DNA from: Pseudoduganella aquatica
GTDB taxonomy: Bacteria > Pseudomonadota > Gammaproteobacteria > Burkholderiales > Burkholderiaceae_D
Length of the DNA: 64,000 nucleotides
Reading direction: 5' to 3'
Assembly: GCF_009857595.1 (NCBI RefSeq)
Contig: NZ_WWCU01000004.1
Coordinates: 218,559-282,558, forward strand
The first letter of the stretch is position 1. Every line of letters starts with the position of its first letter. Of this stretch, positions 1-8,701 are shown one piece after another. Made by a program: the position numbers and the translations under genes. The notes beneath the pieces were generated by a model. It had not been told where the DNA came from and searched no databases. It worked only from the letters and a program-made list of their open reading frames with translations.

Positions 1-145
1 GGGCTGGCGGGAGGTCGTCCGCCACATGCTGGCAACGCCCGGCTACTCGGCCGGTGCCCTGGCATTCGCCCAGCGCACGCGGGGCTATCGGGTCGACGCC
101 ATGGCCGCCCAGGTTACGGGGATACTGGAAGGCATGGCGGCTTAA
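1..145 (+). CDS. C-terminal end of an unidentified protein (partial)
   Basis: An open frame enters from the left edge (reading from base 2) and ends at a TAA at 143-145, giving about 47 residues. The tail is mixed helix-like sequence with motifs such as ATPGYSAGALAFAQR and ends in LEGMAA. Its pattern (a short loop with P-x-Y, then a helix of A-x-x-F-A, then a last helix) resembles the C-terminus of GT1-type glycosyltransferases, but too little is present to decide. It converges on the next gene with only two bases between the two stops. Confidence 0.35.
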   Translation, partial: GWREVVRHMLATPGYSAGALAFAQRTRGYRVDAMAAQVTGILEGMAA

Positions 146-147
146 CC

Positions 148-1050
148 TTAGTACAAGTTAAGCGCTTTGCCGAGCATACCCACGGCGGTGACGCTCAGCG
201 TCGCCAGGATGCCGAACATCCAGCGGATACTGGTGCGGAATTCCGATTCCGCCGCAATACGCCGGTCCACTTCTCTGTCCCAGCGGGCTTGGCGTTCTTG
301 CTCATGACGTTCGCTTCTCGCTTCGACCAGTTCAAATGCGTGGCGAGCCCGCTCCTCTGCCTTCTCGCTTTCGCTGCGGGCCAGCTCCTCCGCTTTCTCA
401 TGTGCGATACGAGCCCGCTCCTCCGATTTCTCGCGTTCGCTGCGGGCCAGCTCCTCCGCTTTCTCATGTGCGATACGAGCCCGCTCCTCCGATTTCTCGC
501 GTTCGCTGCGGGCCAGCACTTCCGCTCTCTCGCGTTCGCTACGGGCTAATTCAGCGGCATTTTCACGTTCCCGTTGCGCGATTTCCGCGGCCTTTTCGTG
601 TTCGTTTTTAGCCAGTTCGAACGCTTTCCACCAGCGCTCGCTTGCCTCCTCGCTTTCACGGAGGTGCTTTTCGTGCTCTCGCCGCCAGAACTCTGCGGCC
701 TGTTCCCGATCTTCCTGCAGCTTGGCCTCCCACCGCAATGATTCGGCTTGTCTGGCGGCCGCTTGCTCCTTGCTTTCCTGGCGCCACCTTTCTTCCATGC
801 GTAGCGCTTCCGTTTGCCTGGCCTCGACAAATGCGGAAAACTCCTTGCGCCATTCCTGGCGGTAAGCTTCGAGCTGTCCCTGAAGTGCGCGCAGGCGTTC
901 GTCGACGCGCTGAAAACCGTCATCCATGCGCTGCTGCAGCGTATGTATCAGTGCAACGACGTTTTCCATATTTGCCTCTAGCCGGACTATCCGTGCTTCA
1001 TGACCATCTTCGGCAGCGCGATTGTGGTTGTCAAGCTGGGCTGGACTCAT
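148..1050 (-). CDS. Coiled-coil repeat protein with one C-terminal membrane segment
   Basis: Unrecognised protein of 300 residues. The start is the ATG at 1050 (MSPAQLDN), which has GGAG about nine bases upstream; an earlier in-frame GTG at 1080 lacks a ribosome site. From residue 20 onward the protein is almost continuous charged helix rich in E, R, A and K, predicted coiled coil. It includes a 22-residue unit (LARSEREKSEERARIAHEKAEE) repeated in tandem. The last 25 residues contain a hydrophobic segment (WMFGILATLSVTAVGMLGKAL), so it is probably an inner-membrane-anchored rod with the coil in the cytoplasm. The layout (long coil then a C-terminal anchor) matches the protein at 24327-24917, although the repeats differ. 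No function can be assigned. Confidence 0.7.
   Translation of the reverse strand: MSPAQLDNHNRAAEDGHEARIVRLEANMENVVALIHTLQQRMDDGFQRVDERLRALQGQLEAYRQEWRKEFSAFVEARQTEALRMEERWRQESKEQAAARQAESLRWEAKLQEDREQAAEFWRREHEKHLRESEEASERWWKAFELAKNEHEKAAEIAQRERENAAELARSERERAEVLARSEREKSEERARIAHEKAEELARSEREKSEERARIAHEKAEELARSESEKAEERARHAFELVEARSERHEQERQARWDREVDRRIAAESEFRTSIRWMFGILATLSVTAVGMLGKALNLY
373..517. repeat. Exact 66-bp tandem repeat inside a coding region
   Basis: Bases 373-438 and 439-504 are identical over all 66 positions, and a third, partial copy follows from 505 to about 517. The unit is a multiple of three and encodes the 22-residue coiled-coil unit of the gene at 148-1050. More diverged copies flank it on both sides. 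Perfect identity at the DNA level implies a recent unequal exchange or slippage event, and copy number may vary between strains. Confidence 0.9.
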
Positions 1051-1126
1051 GGCTGGGCTCCAACGAGGATAACACCTCACTGTCGCTCAACTTCGTTGCA
1101 CTGCTTTGCGGCCGCGCAAGGTCTCT

Positions 1127-2197
1127 TCACTTAGGCCGGGGCGGAACCAGGCCAGAATCCGGCCGCAGGGGCTCGCCGGCGCGGAGGAGGGTGATGGCGT
1201 TGGCAAGGGCTTTGGCCACGGTGCGTACTTCTTGCTGGAATTTGTCGGCCTCATCAAGCACCTCGTGGCTCGCGGCGTAAGATTCGTAATAGCCCAGGTA
1301 GCGGTCCAATTCGGCCTGCCCGCCCGCGCTTGCCAAGCCCATCCAGCTGAGCCAGTCCGACAGATTGCGGCGCAGGCTTTCGGCGCCGGCCACGTCGCCG
1401 TGCACCACCAGGCCGTAGGCCCGCCCGGCCAGGTGCTTGGGATAGTCCCAGCCTGCCTCTTCCAGCGCCTTCGCTTCTTCAGCCTTCTTTCCGTGTGTGC
1501 TGGTGGGGTCCGGATTGCCGCCGTCTGCGCATACCAGGCGGTCTATCATCAGCTTTAGTGGACTTGGCGCCTGATACCAGTACACAGGCGTCAGGATGAT
1601 GACGCCGTGTGCGGCAACCCATTTTTCGTAGATATCCGCCATCCAGTCGCTGGTCTGGCGCGTGGCGTGGTTGGGGTAGCAGCTGCATGGCCAGTGGCAC
1701 AAGGGCATGGCGGTGGAGACGCAGCCTTTGCAGGGATGGATGTGCAAGTCGTAGCTGGAAGTGAGCAGGCTCAGGTCCAGGATCTCTGTTTCGACCTGCT
1801 GCGATTCGAGCGTTTCGCGCGCCCATTGCGCCATGCGCCAGGTTTTTGAGACTTCGCCGGGGCAGGTGCCGTCGTTGCGCGCAGCCCCTATGATGAGCAG
1901 CGCCCGCGACGGCGAGAGCGGGTCTTTCTGTCGGCGCTCGGCAGCCTGCAGCCGTTCCCGCGCCGCAAGCCAGTCGACCGACAATTCGTAGTCCGGATCC
2001 GCATAGCCCGGGCCGGCCGCCCGCGTGACAGGCGCTTTGCGGTGTGCATGGTAGTTGGCCCAGGCGACTTCCTCGACCTGGTCCAGCGCCTCGCGCACGG
2101 CGCTGAAAGCGGGATCAAGAAAGGAGCGTCGGAATTGTAGATGGAACTCGCCGCGCTCCAGCGGTCTGGGCGCTTGCCCCTTGCGTATTTCGGTCAT
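1127..2197 (-). CDS. Flavodoxin-fold NAD(P)H-dependent oxidoreductase with N-terminal extension
   Basis: 356 residues. The start has a strong site (AAGGAGG) seven bases upstream. Residues from about 98 onward fit the flavodoxin/NADPH-dependent FMN reductase fold: a first strand ALLIIGAARNDGTCPGE and the later VIILTPVYWYQAPSPLKLMIDR, the usual flavin-contacting loop and helix. A Cys-rich stretch lies between (HPCKGCVSTAMPLCHWPCSC), seen in iron-sulfur-flavoprotein-like members, so a redox or metal role is possible. The first roughly 95 residues are charged and match no domain I know. Probably a cytoplasmic quinone, nitro or disulfide reductase; the substrate is unknown. It follows the chemoreceptor gene on the same strand with an 83-base gap. 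Confidence 0.75.
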   Translation of the reverse strand: MTEIRKGQAPRPLERGEFHLQFRRSFLDPAFSAVREALDQVEEVAWANYHAHRKAPVTRAAGPGYADPDYELSVDWLAARERLQAAERRQKDPLSPSRALLIIGAARNDGTCPGEVSKTWRMAQWARETLESQQVETEILDLSLLTSSYDLHIHPCKGCVSTAMPLCHWPCSCYPNHATRQTSDWMADIYEKWVAAHGVIILTPVYWYQAPSPLKLMIDRLVCADGGNPDPTSTHGKKAEEAKALEEAGWDYPKHLAGRAYGLVVHGDVAGAESLRRNLSDWLSWMGLASAGGQAELDRYLGYYESYAASHEVLDEADKFQQEVRTVAKALANAITLLRAGEPLRPDSGLVPPRPK

Positions 2198-2280
2198 CGC
2201 GGCCTCCTTGAATGGGCATCAGCTTGCCCTCAGGCCAGCTTGCCATCCTTTCGGCTGCCGCTCTGTACGCTGTCGTACCC

Positions 2281-3984
2281 TCAGAACTCCTGCCAGTCGT
2301 CGGCTTCGCCGCCGTTGGCGGTCTTGCGCGCTTTGGCGGGGGCCGAAACGGGAGCCGGCAAGCGTGCCGCCGGGCGGCGTTTCGGCATATGGCTGACCTT
2401 CGCGCCAGCCGAGGCAGGGGCGGCGCCATGCGCGCTGGCCGCGGCCAGCGTGAACACGCCCACGGTTCCCGACAGCGAAGCGGCCTGCTCGCGCATGGCC
2501 GTCGCTGCCGCCGAGGCCTGCTCCACCAGCGCCGCGTTGCGCTGCGTGGTCTCGTCCATCTCGCTGATGGCGGTGTTGATCTGCTCGATGCCATCCAGCT
2601 GCTCCTGGCTGGCCGAGGCGATCTCGCCGATGATGTCCGTCACGCGCTGAACGCTGGCCACGATCTCCGTCATCGTCTGCCCGGCCTGGTCGACCAGCTT
2701 GGCGCCGCCGTCCACTTTGTCCACCGAATCGGCAATCAGCGTCTTGATTTCGCGCGCCGCCGCCGCCGAGCGCTGCGCCAGGTTGCGCACCTCGCTGGCC
2801 ACCACGGCGAAGCCCCGGCCCTGTTCGCCGGCGCGCGCCGCCTCCACAGCGGCGTTCAGGGCCAGGATGTTGGTCTGGAACGCGATGCCGTCAATGACGG
2901 CGATGATATCGACAATCTTGCGCGACGAGGCGTTGATGCCGGCCATGGTGTCCACCACCTGCGCCACCACCGCGCCGCCCCTGTCCGCCACGTCCGAGGC
3001 CGACAAGGCCAGCTGCCTGGCTTGGCGCGCATTGTCCGCGTTCTGCTTGACGGTGGAGGTCAGTTCCTCCATCGACGAGGCGGTCTCCTCCAGCGAGCCC
3101 GCTTGCTGCTCGGTGCGCGCGGACAAGTCCGCATTGCCCGCCGCGATTTCGGCCGAGGCCGTGGCGATGTTGTCCGTGCCCGCGCGCACCTGGCTGACGA
3201 TGCGCACCAGGCTGTTGTTCATATCGCGCAGCGCCGCAGTCAGCTGGCCCGCCTCGTCGCTGGAGCGCACCTCGATGCGCGAGTCCAGATTGCCGTCCGC
3301 GACGGTGCGCGCGATTTTCACCGCATGGCTGATGGGGCCCACGATGCCGCGCGTGATGTACCAGGCCGTAAAGAGGCTGAGCGCGCCGCCGGACAGGCCA
3401 AGCAGCGCCATGATCAGCCGCGTGCGGCCGGCCGAGTCCTGGGCGGTGCGGCCGGAGGCTTGCATCAGCGCTTCCTGGAAGTCGATCAGCTTGTCCACAG
3501 CGGCAAAGTAAGCCAGCTGTTCGCCGCGCACGCGCTGGTGCATGGCGCTGATGGCGGCCTCCCGGTCGCCCGCCTTGATCTGGCCGAGCACCTGGGCTGC
3601 GCTGGCCGCATAGCTGGCGCGCGCGGCCTGTATGCGGCCCAGCAGGGCGCGTCCTTCCGGCAAGGCCACCACGGCATCGAGCTTGGCCAGGTCGGCATCC
3701 GCCTGCTTGCCGCTGGCAACCGACTGCTCCAGGGCCTGCTGCGCGCTGGCGGCGTCTGGCACCAGCAGCGCTTCCCGCAGGCCCGTTGCCTGGAGATTGG
3801 ACGCGTCCTTGATGTCGTTCAGCAGGTCGATCTTGCTGTACCGGTCGCCTATGGTCAGGCCGATTTCATCGCTGACGGTTTGCAGGCGGCTGGCGCCGAC
3901 GGCAACCACGATCGCTATCAGTACGATGGTCAGGGAAAACGCTATGGTGAGGCGATGTCCAATCTTGATGTCGGCAATCTTCAT
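2281..3984 (-). CDS. Methyl-accepting chemotaxis protein with C-terminal pentapeptide
   Basis: 567 residues. Membrane segments lie at about 12-32 and 189-211, enclosing a periplasmic helical sensor domain of the four-helix-bundle type. Then come a HAMP domain (about 212-265) and a long signalling coiled coil with the conserved hairpin tip ([20 protein letters not shown], then [20 protein letters not shown]). The protein ends in DDWQEF, an x-W-x-x-F tail like the NWETF tether that binds the CheR methyltransferase and CheB in enteric receptors. It should pass ligand signals to CheA/CheW. No other che gene is nearby. The ligand is not predictable. A second receptor lies at the right edge of the window. 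Confidence 0.93.
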   Translation of the reverse strand: MKIADIKIGHRLTIAFSLTIVLIAIVVAVGASRLQTVSDEIGLTIGDRYSKIDLLNDIKDASNLQATGLREALLVPDAASAQQALEQSVASGKQADADLAKLDAVVALPEGRALLGRIQAARASYAASAAQVLGQIKAGDREAAISAMHQRVRGEQLAYFAAVDKLIDFQEALMQASGRTAQDSAGRTRLIMALLGLSGGALSLFTAWYITRGIVGPISHAVKIARTVADGNLDSRIEVRSSDEAGQLTAALRDMNNSLVRIVSQVRAGTDNIATASAEIAAGNADLSARTEQQAGSLEETASSMEELTSTVKQNADNARQARQLALSASDVADRGGAVVAQVVDTMAGINASSRKIVDIIAVIDGIAFQTNILALNAAVEAARAGEQGRGFAVVASEVRNLAQRSAAAAREIKTLIADSVDKVDGGAKLVDQAGQTMTEIVASVQRVTDIIGEIASASQEQLDGIEQINTAISEMDETTQRNAALVEQASAAATAMREQAASLSGTVGVFTLAAASAHGAAPASAGAKVSHMPKRRPAARLPAPVSAPAKARKTANGGEADDWQEF

Positions 3985-4157
3985 GGTGATGGCAATATGT
4001 TGTGAAAATGAAAAAATAGTGTAACAGTGCCATTTTTATTTGGATAGAAATATTTCTTGATAAGAAGTTGCAAAATCGATTGCTGCGGTGCAGAAGCTTG
4101 CCTGCGGGCAGGCGCCGGAGTATATTGATTAGGCAACTTTCACTGGAGGACAGGTCT

Positions 4158-5537
4158 GTGACCTTACACGCTAGCGCCATACCGGAAAGCTTCCTGGCCA
4201 AGTGGCAGAACACCACGGACGTCATGGCCGGAATTTTCGACGTGCCCGCCGGCTTGATCATGCGCGTGCTGCCGGAGCAGATCGAAGTGCTGGTTTCCAG
4301 CCACAGCGAAGGCAACCCCTACGAGCACGAAGAAAAGGCCAAGCTGAACACGGGCCTGTACTGTGAAACGGTGATGGCCACGCGCGGCCTGCTGCATGTG
4401 CCGGACGCGCTGGAGGACGAGGAATGGCGCCACAATCCGGATGTGGCGCTGAACATGATTTCCTACCTTGGCGTGCCGCTGCTGTGGCCGGACAACGAGG
4501 TGTTCGGCACCATCTGCGTCCTTGACAGCAAGAAGCGCAACTATCATCAAAAGTATGTCGAGCTGCTGTGGGAAATCAAGAAGAGCATAGAGCGCGACTT
4601 CGTACTGATGCAGCAGCAGGAGCAGCTGGTGGCCAGCAATACCGAACTGCGCCATGCGGTGCGCCAGCAGGAGGCCTTCTCGCTCAAGCTGGCGCAATCC
4701 AACCAGGACCTGCATGCCGCGCTCATGCGGCTGACCAGCTTGCAGGAAGAGCTGCTGCGCACCGAAAAACTGTCCGCGCTGGGATCGGTGGTGGCCGGTA
4801 TTTCGCATGAGCTGAACACGCCCATCGGCAACGGCCTGCTGGCCGCCAGCACGCTGCAGTCGCGCGCCGCCGAGTTTGCGCTGGAAATGGAACGCGGCCT
4901 GACGCGCAGCCGCATGCGCGAATTCGCCGGCACGGTTGAGCAAGGCGCCGGCATCCTGATGCGCAGCCTGGATCATGCAGCCAAGCTGGTGGGCAGCTTC
5001 AAGGAGGTGGTGGACGAACAGGCTGCCGACGGCCGCCAGCGCTTCGACCTGGGCGAGGCGGTGCGCGACGTGCTGGCCGGCCTGGATGCGGTGCTGGACG
5101 ACAGCGGCAACCGGGTGGTGTGCACCATTCCCGAGGGCATACAAATGGACAGCTACCCGGACCAGCTGCGGCAAGTGCTGGCGCAGCTGATCGCCAACGC
5201 GGTGCAGCACGCCTTCCTGCCCGGCTTGTCCGGCACCGTGACCATCGCTGCGAAGCGGGATGGGGATGGGCAGGTCGCAATCACCGTCAGCGACGACGGC
5301 ATCGGCATTCCACCGGATAACCTGGCGAGGGTGTTCGATCCCTTCTTCACCACACGCATGGGCAAGGGGGGCAGCGGGCTGGGCCTGCACATAGTCTACA
5401 AGCTGGTGACCGCCAGCCTGCACGGCAAGATCGAGGCCGGCAGCGGCGGCGGCGCTGGCGCCTGCTTTACCGTCACGCTGCCCGTGTCCGCACCTGCGGC
5501 CCTGCGCAAACCGCAGGCGCAGCCGCTGCTGAGCTGA
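4158..5537 (+). CDS. GAF-domain sensor histidine kinase, no adjacent response regulator
   Basis: 459 residues from a GTG at 4158, chosen because GGAGGA lies seven bases upstream; a TTG at 4068 would add 30 residues without a ribosome site. Residues about 10-150 form a GAF sensor domain (GVPLLWPDNEVFGTICVLDS). A helical linker (about 150-200) leads to the dimerisation/phosphoacceptor helix with LGSVVAGISHELNTPIGN (His about 217). The C-terminus is an ATPase domain with the N box (LIANAVQHAF), G1 (VSDDGIGIP), F box (FDPFFTT) and G2 (GSGLGLHIV). There is no membrane segment, so it is cytoplasmic. Transcribed divergently from the chemoreceptor gene; no partner regulator is seen next to it. Confidence 0.9.
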   Translation: MTLHASAIPESFLAKWQNTTDVMAGIFDVPAGLIMRVLPEQIEVLVSSHSEGNPYEHEEKAKLNTGLYCETVMATRGLLHVPDALEDEEWRHNPDVALNMISYLGVPLLWPDNEVFGTICVLDSKKRNYHQKYVELLWEIKKSIERDFVLMQQQEQLVASNTELRHAVRQQEAFSLKLAQSNQDLHAALMRLTSLQEELLRTEKLSALGSVVAGISHELNTPIGNGLLAASTLQSRAAEFALEMERGLTRSRMREFAGTVEQGAGILMRSLDHAAKLVGSFKEVVDEQAADGRQRFDLGEAVRDVLAGLDAVLDDSGNRVVCTIPEGIQMDSYPDQLRQVLAQLIANAVQHAFLPGLSGTVTIAAKRDGDGQVAITVSDDGIGIPPDNLARVFDPFFTTRMGKGGSGLGLHIVYKLVTASLHGKIEAGSGGGAGACFTVTLPVSAPAALRKPQAQPLLS

Positions 5538-5602
5538 TCAGTGCGCCACCTTTGATTGTGCCTATGTAAGATCGTTGCAACACCATTGCCGGGAGTACTG
5601 CC

Positions 5603-5791
5603 ATGCCACGCGGAGCCAACGCGAAGCGAGAGCGCGAATACAACGAGCTCGAGGAAAAGTTTGAGAAGGAAGGGCGCTACAAGGGGCGCGAGTCCGAGGT
5701 GGCGGCGCGCATAGTTAACAAGCAGCGCAAGGAAAACGGCGAGACCAAGGAAGACGCAAAGAGCGCTACACCACCTCCTAAAAAAACCTGA
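5603..5791 (+). CDS. Small highly charged conserved protein
   Basis: 62 residues, with GGGAG seven bases before the ATG. It starts MPRGANAKRERE and is dominated by K, E and R, ending in a Pro/Lys tail. Similar MPRG-starting small proteins in Pseudomonas and Burkholderiales are often labelled plasmid stabilisation proteins, a label with little experimental support. It probably shares a transcript with the GFA protein 10 bases downstream. Function unknown. Confidence 0.65.
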   Translation: MPRGANAKREREYNELEEKFEKEGRYKGRESEVAARIVNKQRKENGETKEDAKSATPPPKKT

Positions 5792-5801
5792 GGAGACAGC
5801 C

Positions 5802-6149
5802 ATGCAATACCTTGGAAGCTGCCACTGCGGCAACGTGAAATTCCGGGTCGAAGGCGAGATTACCAGCGCCGTGACCTGCAACTGCTCCATCTGCCAGCGC
5901 AAGGGTGTGCGCATGGCTTTCTTCCCCCGCAGCGCGCTCACGCTGCTCACGCCCGAAGACAAACTGTCCACCTACACCTTCAACAAGCACGTGATCCACC
6001 ACCGGTTTTGTCCGGTGTGCGGTATCCATACGCATGGCGAGGGCGTGGATCCCAAGGGCAATCCCATGTCGGCCGTGAATATCAACTGCATCGAGAACAT
6101 CGATGTCGACGCGCTGCCTGTGCAGCGCTACGACGGCCGCTCGCTCTGA
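5802..6149 (+). CDS. GFA-family zinc protein
   Basis: 115 residues with GAGGAG upstream. It has the cysteine pattern of the glutathione-dependent formaldehyde-activating (GFA/CENP-V) fold: CHC at 7-9, C-x-C-x-x-C at 26-31 and C-x-x-C at 70-73, which would bind two zinc ions. Members are proposed to help glutathione add to aldehydes or act as carbon-sulfur lyases, but most, including this short type, have no proven reaction. Cytoplasmic. It ends eight bases before the converging LysE-type gene. Confidence 0.85.
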   Translation: MQYLGSCHCGNVKFRVEGEITSAVTCNCSICQRKGVRMAFFPRSALTLLTPEDKLSTYTFNKHVIHHRFCPVCGIHTHGEGVDPKGNPMSAVNINCIENIDVDALPVQRYDGRSL

Positions 6150-6157
6150 TCCCGTGC

Positions 6158-6856
6158 TCAGCGCACGGTATGGCCGCCCACCACCAGCATGACTTCGGAG
6201 GGCTGCCATTGCGGCGCCAGGCCGCGCACCGCCTGCCCGGCGCTGAGCAGTGCGGTCAAGACCAGCAGCACGCCCATGGCGCGCGCCGCCGCAACGGACG
6301 CGCGCGGATGCTGGTTGAACCAGCCGCTGGCCTGGCTGGATGCGAAGGCCAGCGCGCCGTAGACCCCTGCCTGCGTCAGTGCCGTGATGCCGCCCAGCAC
6401 GCCCGATTGCAGCCAGAGCGGCCCCAGTCCGGGCTTGAGGAACTGCGGAAAAATCGCCAGCATGAAGATGTAGGCCTTGGGATTGAGCAGGCTGGTCATC
6501 ATGGCGCGGCGGAAGATGGCGGGCGGCGCCAGCACCTGCTGCCGCGGCGTAGTGCTGGGACGGAACACGCTGTCGCTGCGCATGAACGCAATCCCCATCC
6601 ACGCGATATATGCGGCGCCCGCCAGCAGCATCGCGTTGAACAGCCCCGGCCATAATTGCAGCACCACTGCGATGCCTGCGCTGGCCATGAGCAAATGGCA
6701 CACGCCGCCGGCAATGATGCCGCCCACCGCCGCCAGCCCTGCGCGGCGCCCGCCCAAGATGGAGCTGGCCATCACATAGGCCATGTCCAGCCCCGGCAAC
6801 ACGATGATGCCGAATACAACCATAAAATACAGCCACAGATTGGTGCTTTGTTCCAT
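6158..6856 (-). CDS. LysE/RhtB-family amino-acid exporter
   Basis: 232 residues from the ATG at 6856 (MEQSTNLW), which has AAGGAG nine bases upstream; the frame continues 13 residues further without support. It shows the LysE pattern: a first membrane helix with PGLDMAYV (PGP-like motif), a GGxxAGLAAVGGIIAG second segment, LLNPKAYIFMLAIFPQF in the middle, and six hydrophobic segments in all. Family members export amino acids or homoserine lactones; the substrate cannot be read from sequence. It is divergent from the YafY/WYL regulator, which may control it through the 80-base intergenic region. Confidence 0.88.
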   Translation of the reverse strand: MEQSTNLWLYFMVVFGIIVLPGLDMAYVMASSILGGRRAGLAAVGGIIAGGVCHLLMASAGIAVVLQLWPGLFNAMLLAGAAYIAWMGIAFMRSDSVFRPSTTPRQQVLAPPAIFRRAMMTSLLNPKAYIFMLAIFPQFLKPGLGPLWLQSGVLGGITALTQAGVYGALAFASSQASGWFNQHPRASVAAARAMGVLLVLTALLSAGQAVRGLAPQWQPSEVMLVVGGHTVR

Positions 6857-6897
6857 GAGGGTCTCCTTGTGCGATGGGACCAGCATAAAACGCAAAT

Positions 6898-6924
6898 AGG
6901 GCAGATTCCGCCCTGATTCTCTGC
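6898..6924. promoter_or_regulatory. Possible operator between lysE-type gene and WYL regulator
   Basis: Two nested inverted repeats lie between the divergent starts: AGGGC (6898-6902) with GCCCT (6910-6914), and GCAGA (6901-6905) with TCTGC (6920-6924). They sit just upstream of the regulator ATG at 6937, where an autorepressor could bind. The arms are only 5 bp, so chance is a real alternative. Confidence 0.3.
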
Positions 6925-6936
6925 TATCTTTGCTGC

Positions 6937-7890
6937 ATGTACCATCCCACCACCCGGGTTCTGGCTGTGCTCGAACTCCTGCAAACCCACGGCCGCATGA
7001 GCGGCGCCGAGATGGCCAGCCGCCTGGAAGTGGACGGCCGCACCTTGCGCCGCTATATCGTCATGCTGGAGCAGATCGGCATCCCCATTCTGAGCGAGCG
7101 CGGACGGCATGGCGGCTACGCCCTGATGCCCGGTTTCAAGCTGCCGCCCATGATGTTCACGGACGACGAAGCGTTGGCCTTGTCCCTGGGCCTGCTGGCT
7201 GCGCGCAGCCTTGGGCTGGCCGAGGCCGCGCCCGCCGTCGCCAGCGCGCAGGCCAAGCTGGAGCGCATCATGCCGGCCGGCCTGAAGCAGCGCGTGGGCG
7301 CCATCGACGAAACCGTGCGCCTGGACCTGGCGCGCGGCACGGCGCCACGGGACAACGCGGCGCTGGTAACGCTCAGCTCCGCCGCGCAGTCGCGCCGGCG
7401 CGTGCACCTGTGCTACCAGGCGCTGGGCAGTGCGGCGAGCGAACGCGGTTTCGATCCCTATGGCCTGGCCTTTCTCGACGGCTGCTGGTACGCGGTCGGC
7501 TACTGCCATCTTCGGCAGGACATGCGCACCTTCCGCCTGGACCGCATTGCGTCGGCGGCGGTGCTGCCGCATGGGTTTGAGCGGCCGGCCGGCTTCGACG
7601 CGCTGGCGCATCTGCGCACCTCGCTGGCGGCCATGCCGCGCGCCTTTGCCGCGACGGTGCTGCTGCATACCGACCTGCACACGGCGCGGCGCTTCCTGAT
7701 GGACGCCATCGGCCTGTTTGAGCAGACTGCCGACGGCGTGCTGCTGCATAACCAGTCCGACGACCTGGGCTGGTTTGCGCGCCAGCTGGCGGCGCTGCCG
7801 TTCGGCTTCCGCGTCCTTGCGCCCGATGCTTTGCGCGCCGAGCTGGATACGATTGCGCGGCGCCTGTCGCAAATTGCCGCCGTCCGATAG
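6937..7890 (+). CDS. YafY-type transcriptional regulator (HTH + WYL domain)
   Basis: 317 residues. Residues 5-60 form a winged helix-turn-helix of the HTH_11 class (VLAVLELLQTHGRMSGAEMA, then GRTLRRYIVMLEQIGIP and GGYAL in the wing). Residues about 145-230 form the WYL-type ligand domain (RRRVHLCYQAL, then FDPYGLAFLDGCWYAVGY and TFRLDRI), which in other proteins senses nucleic acid or small ligands. A WCX-like tail follows. It is divergent from the LysE-family exporter, the usual arrangement for a regulator and its target. No clear ribosome site precedes the ATG. Confidence 0.88.
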   Translation: MYHPTTRVLAVLELLQTHGRMSGAEMASRLEVDGRTLRRYIVMLEQIGIPILSERGRHGGYALMPGFKLPPMMFTDDEALALSLGLLAARSLGLAEAAPAVASAQAKLERIMPAGLKQRVGAIDETVRLDLARGTAPRDNAALVTLSSAAQSRRRVHLCYQALGSAASERGFDPYGLAFLDGCWYAVGYCHLRQDMRTFRLDRIASAAVLPHGFERPAGFDALAHLRTSLAAMPRAFAATVLLHTDLHTARRFLMDAIGLFEQTADGVLLHNQSDDLGWFARQLAALPFGFRVLAPDALRAELDTIARRLSQIAAVR

Positions 7891-7907
7891 AATGCGGCGG
7901 TTTTTTT
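7876..7907 (+). terminator. Intrinsic terminator overlapping the end of the WYL regulator gene
   Basis: A short stem GCCGCC (7876-7881) pairs with GGCGG plus a wobble T (7896-7901), followed by seven T residues at 7901-7907. The left arm lies inside the last codons of the regulator gene. The nuclease gene begins 16 bases later, so it should need its own promoter or read-through. Confidence 0.55.
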
Positions 7908-7922
7908 ACCGATTAGGGCTTT

Positions 7923-8690
7923 ATGATTCAGAAGTTGATTGCCGCCGGCGCGTTCGCGCTGGCGTCGGGCTGGGCGCTGGCCGGCGCTTGCCCTTCGCAT
8001 TATGTCGATGGCCGCGCGCCGGAGATACGCAACGGTAAGCTGGCTTCGGCCACCAGGGAATTGTGCTACGGCGTGTTTGGCGTCATGCATTCGGGGATCA
8101 CGCGCACGCCGCTGTGGTCCGCCGAGCATCTGACTTCGGGCAATGTCGAGCAGGCGCGGGAGCTGGACCGGGAAAACTCCTTCCACCCCGAGCCGCGTTT
8201 GCCGCGCAGCGAGCGCGCGGAGCTGTCGGACTATGCGCGCAGCGGCTATGACCGTGGCCACATGGCGCCCAACGGCGACATGCCGGACCGCGCAGCGCAG
8301 CGCGACAGCTTCACGCTCGCGAACATGGTGCCGCAGGATTCGGACAACAACCGCCAGGTGTGGGCCGGCATCGAGCAGGCCGTGCGCAAGCTGGCGCAGA
8401 AGGAGGGCGACCTGTACGTGATTACCGGCCCGGCCTTCCTCGGCAGCGACTTGCGCAAGGTGGGCAATGTGCTGGTGCCCACCCATCTGTACAAGGTGGT
8501 GTACAGCCCGCGCCAGCGCGCAGGCGCCGCCTACTTTGTGGAGAACAAGGCGGACGTGCAGTATGTGACCATGAATGTGGCGCAGCTGGAGGCGAAGATC
8601 GGCATCGACCTGCTGCCGTCGCTGTCCGCGCGCCAGAAGGAAACCATGCTGCGCTTGCCGAGCGCGAAGCCGCGCAAAGATAAACGCTGA
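7923..8690 (+). CDS. Secreted DNA/RNA non-specific endonuclease (NUC1 family)
   Basis: 255 residues. An N-terminal signal peptide (about 1-21, cleavage near ALA-GA) sends it to the periplasm or outside. The betabetaalpha-metal active site is intact: DRGHMAP at 110-116 with the general-base His113, and a metal-binding Asn in QDSDNNRQVW about 30 residues later. This is the Serratia nuclease/NucA superfamily that cuts DNA and RNA with Mg2+. No immunity protein such as NuiA is recognisable next door, consistent with export. It probably scavenges nucleic acids for nutrient or biofilm turnover. Confidence 0.9.
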   Translation: MIQKLIAAGAFALASGWALAGACPSHYVDGRAPEIRNGKLASATRELCYGVFGVMHSGITRTPLWSAEHLTSGNVEQARELDRENSFHPEPRLPRSERAELSDYARSGYDRGHMAPNGDMPDRAAQRDSFTLANMVPQDSDNNRQVWAGIEQAVRKLAQKEGDLYVITGPAFLGSDLRKVGNVLVPTHLYKVVYSPRQRAGAAYFVENKADVQYVTMNVAQLEAKIGIDLLPSLSARQKETMLRLPSAKPRKDKR

Positions 8691-8701
8691 CAGGACATAT
8701 C

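Noticed and set aside
373..517. CRISPR-like array
   Set aside because: The repeats are adjacent with no unique spacers, are multiples of three and encode a coiled coil.
2212..4005. 597-codon open frame on the plus strand opposite the chemoreceptor gene
   Set aside because: GC-rich third-position shadow: low-complexity His/Arg/Gln/Ala translation, no domain, and the opposite strand encodes a complete chemoreceptor.
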